Assembly (NCBI RefSeq): GCF_900110995.1
Contig: NZ_FOJF01000002.1
Coordinates: forward strand, 992,001-1,056,000
Length of the DNA: 64,000 nucleotides
Direction: 5' to 3'
Source: Chitinophaga sp. YR573
Lineage (GTDB): Bacteria; Bacteroidota; Bacteroidia; Chitinophagales; Chitinophagaceae
In this document: one piece after another, positions 1 through 9,107 of the stretch
Numbering within the stretch: position 1 is the stretch's first letter
How the letters are laid out: every line of letters begins with the position of its first letter
Made by a program: the position numbers and the translations under genes
Notes under the pieces: generated by a model
Told to the model about the DNA's origin: nothing
Databases searched by the model: none
The model's input: only the letters and a program-made list of their open reading frames with translations

Positions 1-237
1 TATGTAAAAGCAGATAGTAAACAATATATTCAGATAGAAAGCGGAAATGACATTATCTCTGATTACATGGGTACGAGTCAGTCAACTAGTGCTGACAATA
101 CTACTGTTTCGTATGATTTAAAAGAAATACCCAAAGGAGAATATTTATTGAATGTTGGAGTATACGTTCCGGCGGAAGGTGAAGATGGTTTAGATGAGAT
201 AAAAACAATGTTGGTATTTAATCTGATCATTGAGTAG
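1..237 (+). CDS. C-terminal fragment of an unidentified protein (5' end outside window)
   Basis: Frame 1 is open from the first base to a TAG at 235-237 and gives the last 78 residues of a protein. The fragment is acidic and rich in Asp, Glu, Ser and Thr. It contains alternating hydrophobic segments (for example LLNVGVYVP and MLVFNLIIE) that look like beta-strands of an extracellular sandwich domain. I do not recognise the family. A strong terminator follows directly, so this is the last gene of its transcript. There are no catalytic motifs or membrane segments in the visible part. Confidence 0.75.
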   Translation, partial: YVKADSKQYIQIESGNDIISDYMGTSQSTSADNTTVSYDLKEIPKGEYLLNVGVYVPAEGEDGLDEIKTMLVFNLIIE

Positions 238-241
238 ATAA

Positions 242-290
242 ATTAATCAGGAAGAGGCTGAAAATCTCTTCCTGATTAATTCCTTTTTCT
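242..290 (+). terminator. Intrinsic terminator after the partial gene
   Basis: A perfect 15-bp inverted repeat, ATTAATCAGGAAGAG at 242-256 and its complement at 266-280, with a 9-nt loop, is followed by a T-rich run (281-290). It starts five bases after the stop of the partial upstream gene. Confidence 0.85.
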
Positions 291-386
291 TCAGGCATGT
301 ATGCCGGAAAACATCCCCAAAAAAGAAAACAGCACATAGTGCTGTTTTGCTAAAAATCTTTATCAGTCGTAGAATTTGTCAGGTTA

Positions 387-1520
387 TTAATTAGACAGCA
401 ATGCAGTAGCACACCATAATATCGGTGCCTGTCCCTGCAGATCACCTACAACACGGTTACGGTTGAGGTAGTATTGTTTATCGTTTTTCTTGGTAGTCGC
501 TTCACTTACTTCTTTGATATCACCGGCTTCATTGATATATTTTACCAGGGCAATCCAGGCGTTCCTTGCTGCAGGGCCATATTCTTTTTCGTCCAGCCAG
601 CCTTTCTTCACACCTACTATCAGTGCATAGGTGAACATACCGGAAGCAGATGTTTCTGCCCAGGCATCCGGTTCATCCAGCAGCTGATGCCACATAAAGT
701 TTTTGTCCTGTGTTGCTTTCAGGCCAGCCATCATCTTTTTATAAGCATCCAGTATACGTGGTCTGTTTGAATTGTCGATAGATAATTCGAGCAGTAATTC
801 GGTCATACCGGCAGCTACCCAGCCATTACCTCTGCCCCAGAGGAAAGGAGCATCCTGTGCGTGGTAGAAAAGGCCGTTCGACTGCTGCAGACCCAGGTAA
901 GCTACCATTTCATTGGCAGCGTTCTCCATGTATTTTTTATTGGCAGTAGCGCGGAATGCCTGTACCTGTAACAGGGTGATCAGGTATGTGTCTTCTATCC
1001 ACATACGGCTCTGCCAGGATAAGCCCTGGTTGCTGTATTTCTGTTGTTCCGGACGGATGGTCTCAGGCTGTTCCCATTGCTGGTCGGCAAAAGGTTGTCC
1101 AAGCGCCAGGTACCTGTTCTGGTTGGTTTGCAGGTATAGTTCCATGGGTACAACACCAAATACGCTGTGGTCCACATTGTCTGCTTTAGGTACCAGACTC
1201 TGGGATTGTGCCAGCAGCGGGTCAAAACGTCCAACCAGTTTTTCCAGCAGGTTTTTGTTGCGGGCAACTTTGGCAAATCTCAATGCCCCGTACCAGGTGC
1301 ATACTTCGGGATAGGTGATACTTTCCGTAGGCGTGGAAGCTCCAAAGTTGTCGAATTGGGAGGTCGCATAGTGGTTAGCTACGTAACTCCCAATAGCAGC
1401 AGGATCTGTGCCGAGAGGCCAGTCTTTAAAAATTTTCTGCGATTTCACAGCTCCAAATGGAAGCAATATCGCTACAGCAGCAGTTATTACAGATTTCATT
1501 GCCCGTTTATTCGTCCTCAT
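387..1520 (-). CDS. Secreted unsaturated rhamnogalacturonyl hydrolase-like protein (GH88/GH105 family)
   Basis: This 377-residue protein has an N-terminal signal peptide (basic MRTNKRAMK, then a hydrophobic stretch ending near residue 27). Its (alpha/alpha)6-type body carries the marks of YteR/YesR-like GH105 enzymes: Asp177 within WIEDTY, His220 in GLFYHAQ, and WGRGNGW at 228-234. Such enzymes hydrate the terminal unsaturated uronate left by pectin or glycosaminoglycan lyases, releasing it from the oligosaccharide. Family and fold are fairly clear; the exact substrate is not. The gene stands alone, with no lyase or SusCD pair beside it, and its start is an ATG at 1520. The upstream gap (1521-1714) separates it from a divergent CBS-domain gene. 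Confidence 0.85.
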   Translation of the reverse strand: MRTNKRAMKSVITAAVAILLPFGAVKSQKIFKDWPLGTDPAAIGSYVANHYATSQFDNFGASTPTESITYPEVCTWYGALRFAKVARNKNLLEKLVGRFDPLLAQSQSLVPKADNVDHSVFGVVPMELYLQTNQNRYLALGQPFADQQWEQPETIRPEQQKYSNQGLSWQSRMWIEDTYLITLLQVQAFRATANKKYMENAANEMVAYLGLQQSNGLFYHAQDAPFLWGRGNGWVAAGMTELLLELSIDNSNRPRILDAYKKMMAGLKATQDKNFMWHQLLDEPDAWAETSASGMFTYALIVGVKKGWLDEKEYGPAARNAWIALVKYINEAGDIKEVSEATTKKNDKQYYLNRNRVVGDLQGQAPILWCATALLSN

Positions 1521-1714
1521 GAAAATAATTTAGAGTGCCTACATTGTACCTTTTATGTAAACTATTGCGTAAAGTAATATATAAAAATACGTTATGCAAG
1601 ATTTCTTATAGAAATTAATAATGATTTGTGCCTGGATTTCTCCTTTTTTATCCGGTTTTAATATCTTAACTTAGGAAACACGGTAATCTATTCTTCATTT
1701 TTAAAGTCCTCGTT

Positions 1715-2155
1715 ATGGGAACAGTACGTGATATCCTGCAGGTTAAGGGCCATGCAGTCTACTCTGTCCATCCGGACAACACCGTTTATGAAGCTTTAAG
1801 CGTATTGGTGGAAAAAAATGTGGGCGCCCTCATGGTGCTAAACGACAATGATGAGGTAGTAGGCATTTTTTCAGAACGTGACTATGCCCGAAGAGTAATC
1901 GTTAAAGGACGCGCATCCAAAGACACCCTGATCAGCGAAATTATGACAGAAAACCCCTTTACTGTCACTGAAAAGGATTCCATTGAAGATTGCATGGTGA
2001 AAATGACGGACAAACATATCCGTCACTTACCAGTTACAGACGAACGAAACCGGCTGCTCGGTATGATCTCTATCGGCGACGTGGTAAAACACATTATAGA
2101 CGAGCAACGCTTCATCATTAACAACCTCGAAGGATACATCAAAGGTACCCGCTAG
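1715..2155 (+). CDS. CBS-pair domain protein
   Basis: This 146-residue cytoplasmic protein consists almost wholly of two CBS domains, about residues 8-62 and 76-132. Both show the usual hydrophobic-Gly pattern (VGIFSERDYARRV in the first, LGMISIGDVVKHI in the second). Stand-alone CBS pairs bind adenine nucleotides or related ligands and act as energy sensors; the ligand and partner here cannot be read from sequence. The start is an ATG at 1715. The gene converges on the receptor gene to its right, and the two stop codons share the palindrome CTAG (2152-2155), leaving no intergenic space for a terminator. Confidence 0.9.
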   Translation: MGTVRDILQVKGHAVYSVHPDNTVYEALSVLVEKNVGALMVLNDNDEVVGIFSERDYARRVIVKGRASKDTLISEIMTENPFTVTEKDSIEDCMVKMTDKHIRHLPVTDERNRLLGMISIGDVVKHIIDEQRFIINNLEGYIKGTR

Positions 2156-4569
2156 TTACCCGTCCTGCGTTGTTCTTCAGACGTGCCCGTCTGCCGTTCC
2201 CTTGCGCCTTTTACTGCGCTGTTGCCAAAGTTCCAGGTAACACTGAAATTCACTCTCCGGCTTTGCCAGCGATTGTGGATATTGATATCCAGTGAGTTGT
2301 ACCTGGCAGTTCCTCTGAACTGCTCTCCATAAAAGATATCGCTCACATTCAGCTTAAAGATGGCTCTTTTGTTAAACAGCGATTTTTGTACACCGGCACC
2401 AATGTTAAAATTGGAACGGCCTTTGAAAATCCCCCATACGAAAGGGGAATTGTAGTAGCCATTCAGCTCCAGCTTCCAGTTATCCGGAAGAGTAAACGTA
2501 TGGGTAGACTGATAATTAAACGCTACAATAGAACTGGCGAGATTGATGGATGTATCCTTAATATGATACTTGTTATAATTAAGGTTGATGTTATTGGTGA
2601 TGCTCCACCATTTTGTGGGATCCAGGGGTAAAATGATGGTAGCATAGTAACCATTACTGCGTTCAAAATTCTTTTCATAACTGGTGGTTACTTTGGTCAC
2701 ATCATCCTGGTCCAGGTATTCCAGTATGACATGGTTGGTAACGTTGTATCCAAGAGTGGCTATATACTTTTGTTTAAAAGTATAACTCAGCTCTGCCGTA
2801 TTGGTATACTCAGGGTTCAGATAAGGATTACCCTTGCCATAGGTATATTTATCAAGGAAATAAACAAAGGGATTGAGATTATCATAATCCGGCCGGTTGA
2901 TACGCCTGGAATAGGAGATCCCCATTTTGTGTGATTCATTAAAAGTATAATCGGCAGACATGCTGGGAAAGAAATCGAGATAACTTCTTTTTACCCTGCT
3001 TTGCAAAGTAACAGATTCTCCATCCGAATTTGTTTGCTCCATTCTCAAACCTAGCTGTACATCTGTTCCTTTAAAACTCTTTTTGATAGTAGCATAAGCC
3101 GCCAGTACATTTTCTTTGTAAATAAACTGGTTACTCTGTGATAATGCCGGCTCATATTTTCCCTGTCGCAAAGAGTCGTATAGCAGTGTGTTATCAGTCG
3201 TTACAAAACTACCTTTTACTCCTGCTTCCAGTTTTAGTGTTTTATTAAATGGCAGTACCAGGTCCGCTTTGATACTTTTTATCGTGATGTCTGTAAAAGT
3301 ATTATTACGGATAGCATGGGGATCATAATTAGAAGGATCTTCAGGATGATACATACTATCATTCAGGTGTACATTCCTGTGGTAATGAAATTTTGCCAGA
3401 TCTGCATCCATACTGATTTCCGTTCCCATCGTATCCAGTTGTCCCTTGTAATTCAGGTTAATGGTGGTGTTACGGAAACGGTCATTATTATTAGTATGGG
3501 TTTGTAAAGCAGAATCCAGTTTTTCACCGGTACCCGTAATCGATGTTTTGTTCCATAAGTTACTATAAAAAGCATTCCGGAAACCATTTACCAGTACACC
3601 AACCGTATGTTTCGGGGTAATGAAATAATCCAGTCCTGCTTTGAAACTGTTACTCGTAAAATTCCTTCGTGCAAATATATCAGAGGTAAAAGTCTGTGGA
3701 ATATCTCCGGTTATATTTCTAATAAACTTACGGTTATTAAAGAACTTCCTGTTACTGTAATCATAGCTGCCAAACAGATTAAATTTCTCTGTACGCCAGT
3801 TGAAATTCGTTCCGGTATTATAGAGGGGATAACGTCCGGCACCCACACCGGCAGTAACAGAACCGTTGATACCTGTAACAATCCCTTTTTTAGTTTTTAT
3901 ATTGATGATCCCGCTGTTACCTGCAGCATCGTATTTGGCAGAAGGACTGGTAATAATTTCTATCTGGGAAATGGTTTCTGCGGGCATGCTTTTCAGCAGA
4001 TTGGCCAGCTGTTCTCCTGTCAAATACGTGAGTTTCCCGTCCAGCATAATGGTGACACCTTTTTTGCCTTTCAGTAATACATTATCGTCCTGATCTACCT
4101 GTACTCCAGGGGCTCTTTGTAAGATATCCAGGGCTGTACCGCCGGAAGCAGCCACACTGCTTTCCACGTTTAGGATAGTGGCCCCGTTTCGTCTTTCAAT
4201 AAAAGGCTTCTGTGCAGATACAGTAACGCCCTGGAGGCTTTTAGAAGCCTGCTGTAATACCAGCTGGGAAAGTTTAATATTCTTATGTTCCGCGTCAACA
4301 GAAAAAGCAGGTGTAGATGTTGTTGTATACCCCATCAGGGAAGCCTGGATAAAATAACGACCATCGCTGATCTTATCGAAATTACAGATGCCTGATGCAT
4401 CACTTAATTCTCCTTTTACCAGAGAGGAATCTTTTACGTGTCTTAACAGTACACTGGTGTAGGGTAATGGTTGTCCCTTACTATCAGCAATACTAATATT
4501 TATCTTCTGCGCATAAGTGATCCCTGTACTTACAAATGCAAGCAGTACGAGTAAAATTATCTTCTCCAT
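2152..4569 (-). CDS. Outer-membrane beta-barrel receptor-like protein (TonB-dependent receptor fold)
   Basis: A protein of about 805 residues with a signal peptide ending after TYAQ. A carboxypeptidase-regulatory-like beta-sandwich follows (about 25-105), then a plug-like domain (ILQRAPGVQVDQDD, VTIMLDGK, SQIEIITSPSAKYDAAG, about 140-230) and a long C-terminal barrel rich in aromatic girdle residues. This is the layout of the 'outer membrane beta-barrel family' receptors of Bacteroidota, which resemble TonB-dependent transporters but usually lack a SusD partner. The cargo is unknown. The ATG at 4569 is preferred over a TTG two codons upstream (4575). No partner gene is linked. Its 3' end overlaps the CBS gene by four bases. 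Confidence 0.88.
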   Translation of the reverse strand: MEKIILLVLLAFVSTGITYAQKINISIADSKGQPLPYTSVLLRHVKDSSLVKGELSDASGICNFDKISDGRYFIQASLMGYTTTSTPAFSVDAEHKNIKLSQLVLQQASKSLQGVTVSAQKPFIERRNGATILNVESSVAASGGTALDILQRAPGVQVDQDDNVLLKGKKGVTIMLDGKLTYLTGEQLANLLKSMPAETISQIEIITSPSAKYDAAGNSGIINIKTKKGIVTGINGSVTAGVGAGRYPLYNTGTNFNWRTEKFNLFGSYDYSNRKFFNNRKFIRNITGDIPQTFTSDIFARRNFTSNSFKAGLDYFITPKHTVGVLVNGFRNAFYSNLWNKTSITGTGEKLDSALQTHTNNNDRFRNTTINLNYKGQLDTMGTEISMDADLAKFHYHRNVHLNDSMYHPEDPSNYDPHAIRNNTFTDITIKSIKADLVLPFNKTLKLEAGVKGSFVTTDNTLLYDSLRQGKYEPALSQSNQFIYKENVLAAYATIKKSFKGTDVQLGLRMEQTNSDGESVTLQSRVKRSYLDFFPSMSADYTFNESHKMGISYSRRINRPDYDNLNPFVYFLDKYTYGKGNPYLNPEYTNTAELSYTFKQKYIATLGYNVTNHVILEYLDQDDVTKVTTSYEKNFERSNGYYATIILPLDPTKWWSITNNINLNYNKYHIKDTSINLASSIVAFNYQSTHTFTLPDNWKLELNGYYNSPFVWGIFKGRSNFNIGAGVQKSLFNKRAIFKLNVSDIFYGEQFRGTARYNSLDINIHNRWQSRRVNFSVTWNFGNSAVKGARERQTGTSEEQRRTGN

Positions 4570-4662
4570 AAGCAAAACCTTCGACGGGTTATAGAAGTTA
4601 GTTGTTGGCTACTTTAATTCAAAGACGGTTCGAAGGTAAAAAGGTTGCAGATGAAAACGGAA

Positions 4663-5928
4663 TTATTTTAGCAGTCGCTGTATAGTGACAGGAGAACGTT
4701 GTTCCAGCAGTACGGTTCGGTCTTTACTCAGCTCTTCCAGTAATCCGTCTTTATTATAACGGACCGTGAGCAGTTCCAGTCCTTCGAAATAAGCCACCTT
4801 AAAGTCATTATGCAATGCTTTCATCAGCAGTTCTATCTTCTCAGAGCTGTTATCGATACAGCAGGAGAAACTGATAGCGGCATTCTGCATCAGGTTGATC
4901 TTTATTTTATGCTTATGGAACATCTCATAAATATCACTGATCCTATCCTCTGTTATAAAGGAGAAATCCCTGGAAGTTATCGTGAGTAATACCTGGTTCT
5001 TTTTGAGAACGATAATAGGGGGGAGTTGTTTTACATCAATATCTTCCCGGATAACCGTACCCGGCAGGTCTTTATTAAGGAAGCTCTTTACATACAGTGG
5101 TATCTGCTTGAGATAGAGCGGTTTAATGGTTTTAGGATGGATTACCTGTGCGCCATAATAAGCCATTTCTATCACTTCGCTGAAACTGATCTCAGGAATA
5201 TTGATAGTATTAGGGAAGAGTTTGGGATCTGCGTTTTTCAGTCCTTCCACATCTTTCCAGATGGTCTGGCTTTCGGCGTTCAGTAAATTGGCAAATACAG
5301 CGGCAGAGTAGTCACTGCCTTCACGGCCCAGGGTTACGCTTTCGTTCTGGTCTGTGCTGCCAATAAAACCCTGTGCTATAACGATGTTGGTATGTTTAAA
5401 CAGGGGGAGTACCTGCCCGGTTACATTGCGCTGGGTCCAGTCCCAGTCTATATTTGCATCCCGGAAGGTATCGTCTGTGCGGAATATATCACGTACGTCC
5501 AGCCAGGTATTGGATACCCCGGCCAGATTAAAGTAAGCGCTCATAATAGCGGTACTGAGCAGTTCTCCCAGACTTACCAGCTGATCATAGTAATAATCGT
5601 ACTGGCGCAGGGGTTTCTCTCCCAGGGTCCATTCAGCCTCTGTAAAGAATTGCTGTAACTGTTCAAATACAGGGTTTTCGCGGTTGCCCAGCAGTTTTTC
5701 TGCAATGTCCAGGTGCTGTTGTTCTATGTTATGGAGTAGCTGGGCGGCTATTTCACGTTTGCGCATATAGAAATTCTGCGCTACCTTTTCCAGTTCATTG
5801 GTGGTTTTCCCCATGGCTGATATAACGATCAGCAGTTGCTGGTCGGGGAATGACTGTATAATCGCTGTTACCTGTTGTATGCGTTCAATACTTTCTAAAC
5901 TTGCACCACCAAATTTGAAAACCTTCAT
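4663..5928 (-). CDS. lysC: Aspartate kinase, monofunctional
   Basis: This 421-residue cytoplasmic enzyme phosphorylates aspartate, the first step towards lysine, diaminopimelate, threonine and methionine. The N-terminus MKVFKFGGAS is the amino-acid-kinase nucleotide-binding motif (KFGGTS in many family members, here with Ala). Downstream, TLGREGSDYSAAVFA is the aspartate/ATP-site signature. The C-terminal third (about 300-420) looks like one or two ACT domains, which usually confer feedback inhibition. No homoserine dehydrogenase is fused. The start is an ATG at 5928. The gene is divergent from fbp with a 155-bp shared upstream region, and 90 bp separate its end from the receptor gene. Confidence 0.92.
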   Translation of the reverse strand: MKVFKFGGASLESIERIQQVTAIIQSFPDQQLLIVISAMGKTTNELEKVAQNFYMRKREIAAQLLHNIEQQHLDIAEKLLGNRENPVFEQLQQFFTEAEWTLGEKPLRQYDYYYDQLVSLGELLSTAIMSAYFNLAGVSNTWLDVRDIFRTDDTFRDANIDWDWTQRNVTGQVLPLFKHTNIVIAQGFIGSTDQNESVTLGREGSDYSAAVFANLLNAESQTIWKDVEGLKNADPKLFPNTINIPEISFSEVIEMAYYGAQVIHPKTIKPLYLKQIPLYVKSFLNKDLPGTVIREDIDVKQLPPIIVLKKNQVLLTITSRDFSFITEDRISDIYEMFHKHKIKINLMQNAAISFSCCIDNSSEKIELLMKALHNDFKVAYFEGLELLTVRYNKDGLLEELSKDRTVLLEQRSPVTIQRLLK

Positions 5929-5960
5929 ATGAAATAATCTTCCGTTAAAAAAATACGGAG

Positions 5961-5978
5961 CAAAGTAAGTTAACTTTG
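5961..5978. promoter_or_regulatory. Overlapping divergent -7 boxes between lysC and fbp
   Basis: TAACTTTG at 5971-5978 matches the Bacteroidota -7 box TAnnTTTG on the plus strand. CAAAGTAA at 5961-5968 gives TTACTTTG on the minus strand, one mismatch from consensus. No clear -33 element was seen for either, so the assignment is tentative. If correct, fbp would have a leader of about 100 nt. Confidence 0.4.
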
Positions 5979-6083
5979 AATTCGTTTTAAAATTTGTTTA
6001 GAATAAAATGACAGTTCTATTAAAATAACCCGATTTCCGGTAAATTAGCTTACGGTTCCATTTGGAAAACTAATCCATTATAT

Positions 6084-7094
6084 ATGAATAATAAAAGAAG
6101 AGTAATGACGCTGGATGAATTTACTATCCAGGAGCTAAGGAATTACCCGGGCGCAACAGGCCAGTTATCAGGTTTGTTAAGGGACATTGGACTGGCATCC
6201 AAAAGAGTGAATGTGGAGGTGAATAAGGCCGGCATAGCCGATATCCTGGGTGATGCCGGGAGAATCAATGTACAGGGAGAGTCTGTAAAGAAGCTGGATG
6301 AGTTTGCAAATGACCAGTTCATCGGGTCGCTGCAAAGCAGTATTTACTGTTGTGGGGTAGCTTCTGAAGAAAACGAGGACTTTATTGCTTTTGATGATGA
6401 GCATTCCCGTAACTCCAAGTACGTGGTATTGCTGGACCCACTGGATGGTTCAGGAAATATTGACGTGAATGTATCAATTGGTACCATCTTTTCCGTTTAT
6501 AAGAGACTGACGCCTATCGGTAGTCCCTGCGAGCTGGAAGATTTCCTGCAGCCGGGCTATGAACAGATTGCGGCAGGGTATATCATTTATGGGTCTTCTA
6601 CTATGCTGGTATATGCTACCAGACGTAGTGTACAGGGCTTTACACTGGACCCGTCCATAGGGGAGTTCTGTTTATCGCATCCTAACCTGAAATGCCCTAC
6701 CGAAAGTGATATTTTCTCTGTAAACATTGGTTATTACCACTTATACGAAGAAAAAGTGCGCAAGGCCATCGATTATTTCCTGGCTAAAGACGAATATGGT
6801 AAGATCTACCGCCATCGTTTTGTGGGTTGTATGGTGGCAGAGGTACATCGTACGCTTATCCAGGGTGGAATTTTTATGTATCCGTCTTTTGGAAAATATG
6901 CTGGGGGGCGTTTACGTTTATGTTACGAGTGCAACCCAATGTCGTTTATCATGGAAAAAGCCGGTGGGGTGGCAATGGCTACAGGCCGTCAACGTCTGCT
7001 GGAGCTGAAACCATCCAAATTACACCAGCGTATTCCTGTCTTCCTCGGTTCTAAGAACATGATGGATGTATGGCAGCGGATAGTAAATAGTTAA
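6084..7094 (+). CDS. fbp: Fructose-1,6-bisphosphatase, class I
   Basis: This 336-residue protein has the standard class I length. The metal- and phosphate-binding signature LDPLDGSGNIDVNVSIGTIF lies at about 116-135. An acidic segment (ASEENEDFIAFDDE) precedes it, and the substrate-binding GGRLRLCYECNPMSFIMEKAGG follows near 270. It hydrolyses fructose 1,6-bisphosphate to fructose 6-phosphate, the committed step of gluconeogenesis, in the cytoplasm. The ATG at 6084 matches the expected N-terminus (MTLDEFTI-like start of the fold). The gene is monocistronic as far as can be seen. Confidence 0.95.
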   Translation: MNNKRRVMTLDEFTIQELRNYPGATGQLSGLLRDIGLASKRVNVEVNKAGIADILGDAGRINVQGESVKKLDEFANDQFIGSLQSSIYCCGVASEENEDFIAFDDEHSRNSKYVVLLDPLDGSGNIDVNVSIGTIFSVYKRLTPIGSPCELEDFLQPGYEQIAAGYIIYGSSTMLVYATRRSVQGFTLDPSIGEFCLSHPNLKCPTESDIFSVNIGYYHLYEEKVRKAIDYFLAKDEYGKIYRHRFVGCMVAEVHRTLIQGGIFMYPSFGKYAGGRLRLCYECNPMSFIMEKAGGVAMATGRQRLLELKPSKLHQRIPVFLGSKNMMDVWQRIVNS

Positions 7095-7190
7095 GCAGAA
7101 AAGTCATATAAAAGGTTTTTGGTATAACTCTTGCTAATCTTGTACTAGTGCTTTCAATCTAATTTTAAATTATTTATTATTAAATACACT

Positions 7191-7706
7191 ATGACTCGCA
7201 AGCTTACTTTATTACTACTAACCTGTTTTACGACTTTTCAGATAATGGCTTGTACCCGTACTGCTGTTCCTAAAAAGGATTCTGTAGCGGCGGCCAGGGT
7301 ATCGGGGCCTGTAGCAGGAACTGCATCCGGGAACATGAATGACCAGATCCTGTATTACACTAACCAGTTCCGTGCATCCAAAGGATTACCGCCTTTAAAA
7401 ATGGAGATCAATTGCAGCTTACTTGCGGAAAAACATAGCCAGGACATGGCTTCCGGTCGAACGGGATTTGGTCATGAAGGCTTCGAAGTACGTGCTGCTG
7501 CTATAGGCAAAGTGCTGGGGGGAATGTCCGGAGCTGCTGAGAATGTAGCTTATGGTACCCTGGATGCAAAAGGAGTGGTGGATGGATGGATCAACAGCCC
7601 CGGTCACCGGAAAAACATGCTGGGGAATTTTAACCTGATCGGTATCGGATATGCCCAGGGCAAAGGACGGATCATCTATTTTACACAGCTATTTATTAAA
7701 CATTAG
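7191..7706 (+). CDS. CAP/SCP-domain lipoprotein
   Basis: This 171-residue protein starts with a lipoprotein signal peptide (hydrophobic core, then IMAC with Cys21 as lipidation site). A low-complexity linker follows, then a CAP domain (about 45-168): HSQDMASG, HEGFEVRA, AENVAYG and the CAP motif GHRKNMLGNF. CAP proteins of bacteria are extracytoplasmic, and their biochemical role is usually unknown; the bacterial members keep the cavity His/Glu residues seen here. The upstream segment 7095-7190 is AT-rich and probably carries the promoter. A strong terminator follows immediately. Confidence 0.88.
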   Translation: MTRKLTLLLLTCFTTFQIMACTRTAVPKKDSVAAARVSGPVAGTASGNMNDQILYYTNQFRASKGLPPLKMEINCSLLAEKHSQDMASGRTGFGHEGFEVRAAAIGKVLGGMSGAAENVAYGTLDAKGVVDGWINSPGHRKNMLGNFNLIGIGYAQGKGRIIYFTQLFIKH

Positions 7707-7712
7707 ATACTG

Positions 7713-7746
7713 AAAAAGCCGGCTTCCACAGAAGCCGGCTTTTTTA
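7713..7746 (+). terminator. Intrinsic terminator after the CAP lipoprotein gene
   Basis: A perfect 14-bp stem (AAAAAGCCGGCTTC at 7713-7726 with its complement at 7731-7744) closes a CACA loop and is flanked by A- and T-runs. It lies seven bases past the stop codon. Confidence 0.9.
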
Positions 7747-7785
7747 TTTGCTTAAAACTTTATCCGTTTTGTGTAATTTAGTCCT

Positions 7786-8550
7786 ATGGAAAAGAGGAAG
7801 ATAATCGAAGTCAGGGACCTGGTAAAGAAATACGGAGATTTTACGGCGGTTAAAGGCATCAGTTTTGATGTATATGAAAATGAGATCTTTGGCCTGTTAG
7901 GCCCCAATGGTGCAGGGAAATCCACTACGCTGGAGATCATAGAGACATTGAGAGAGAAAACATCCGGGACAGTGATTGTAGATGGCATAGACCTCGACAA
8001 AGACCCGGAAGCCATTAAGAAATTAATAGGTGTACAGTTACAGAGTTCCGGTTATTATCCGGGATTAAACCTCACAGAACTGATAGACCTCTTCTGCGGA
8101 TTATATAACCAGAAAGCAGATGCCAAAAAACTACTGGCAGTATTTAACCTGGAAGATAAAGCCAAAGCTAAGTTCAAAGAACTTTCCGGCGGACAAAAAC
8201 AACGTTTTTCCATCGCTACTACGCTTATCAACAAGCCTAAAATTATATTCCTGGATGAACCCACTACAGGGCTTGATCCACAGGCACGCCGTAACCTCTG
8301 GGATTTGATTCAGGAGGTACGTTCCCAGGGTACTACCGTGGTCATCACCACACATTACATGGACGAAGCAGAGTTTTTATGTGATCGCTGCGCGATAGTA
8401 GACAGTGGTAAGATCATTGCCCTGGAATCTCCGGATACACTGATCGATCAGTTAGTGGCGGGTGGATTTGAGAGAAAGAAAGAAGTGAAGAAAGCCAATC
8501 TGGAAGATGTATTCATTCATATGACAGGAAAAGAACTCAGAGAAAACTAA
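7786..8550 (+). CDS. ABC transporter ATP-binding protein without a linked permease
   Basis: This 254-residue ATPase carries Walker A GPNGAGKST (39-47), the Q-loop region near 84, signature LSGGQ (133-137) and Walker B FLDEPTTGLD (155-164). The switch His lies in TTHYMDEAE. The sequence type (DRA/NatA-like, with YMDEAEFLCDR) is that of multidrug or ABC-2 exporters. No membrane component is present before or after. The next gene starts five bases downstream and encodes a DinB/YfiT-like protein. The partner permease must be elsewhere, or the ATPase acts alone. Confidence 0.93.
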   Translation: MEKRKIIEVRDLVKKYGDFTAVKGISFDVYENEIFGLLGPNGAGKSTTLEIIETLREKTSGTVIVDGIDLDKDPEAIKKLIGVQLQSSGYYPGLNLTELIDLFCGLYNQKADAKKLLAVFNLEDKAKAKFKELSGGQKQRFSIATTLINKPKIIFLDEPTTGLDPQARRNLWDLIQEVRSQGTTVVITTHYMDEAEFLCDRCAIVDSGKIIALESPDTLIDQLVAGGFERKKEVKKANLEDVFIHMTGKELREN

Positions 8551-8555
8551 GCATA

Positions 8556-9092
8556 ATGGATGATCTTGAACAACTGAAATATCCGATAGGACGCTTCACT
8601 CCACCAGAGAATGTTTCTGCTGCACAACTGGACAAATACATCAACGATATCCGGTATTTACCGACCTCGGTAGAACTGGCTGTGCAGAAGCTTGACCAAC
8701 ATCAGCTGGAAACACCTTACCGCCCCGGTGGCTGGACAATCAACCAGGTAGTACATCATCTGGCCGATAGCCATATGAACGCCTTAACGCGCTTTAAACT
8801 GGCGCTTACAGAGGATAGTCCTACCATCAAACCTTATGAGGAAAATTTATGGGCAGAATTACCTGATGTAAAGAACACGCCCATCAATGTATCCATCACT
8901 TTGTTATTTGCACTGCATACACGCTGGGTAAACCTGTTAGACAATCTGACAGAAGAACAATGGGCGCGTACATATACACACCCTGCCAATAAAACCACTC
9001 CTACGCTGAAAGTTGTAGCAGCTAACTACTCCTGGCATTCGAGACACCATCTGGCTCATATAGAAAATCTGATAGAAAGGAATAATTGGTAA
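8556..9092 (+). CDS. DinB/YfiT-type metal-dependent thiol transferase-like protein
   Basis: This 178-residue four-helix DinB-fold protein closely resembles B. subtilis YfiT (BstA, bacillithiol S-transferase). The start YPIGRFTPPE, the GGWTINQVVHHLADSH segment (His67) and the cluster SWHSRHHLAHI (His161-His168) are the features that form the three-His metal site in that family. YfiT-like enzymes attach bacillithiol to electrophiles. A bshB1 gene at 23.5 kb makes this role plausible, but activity is inferred. It is the middle gene of an apparent three-gene operon (5-nt gap from the ABC ATPase, 15-nt gap to the Nudix gene). Confidence 0.85.
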   Translation: MDDLEQLKYPIGRFTPPENVSAAQLDKYINDIRYLPTSVELAVQKLDQHQLETPYRPGGWTINQVVHHLADSHMNALTRFKLALTEDSPTIKPYEENLWAELPDVKNTPINVSITLLFALHTRWVNLLDNLTEEQWARTYTHPANKTTPTLKVVAANYSWHSRHHLAHIENLIERNNW

Positions 9093-9107
9093 TTTAAACC
9101 GGATAGT

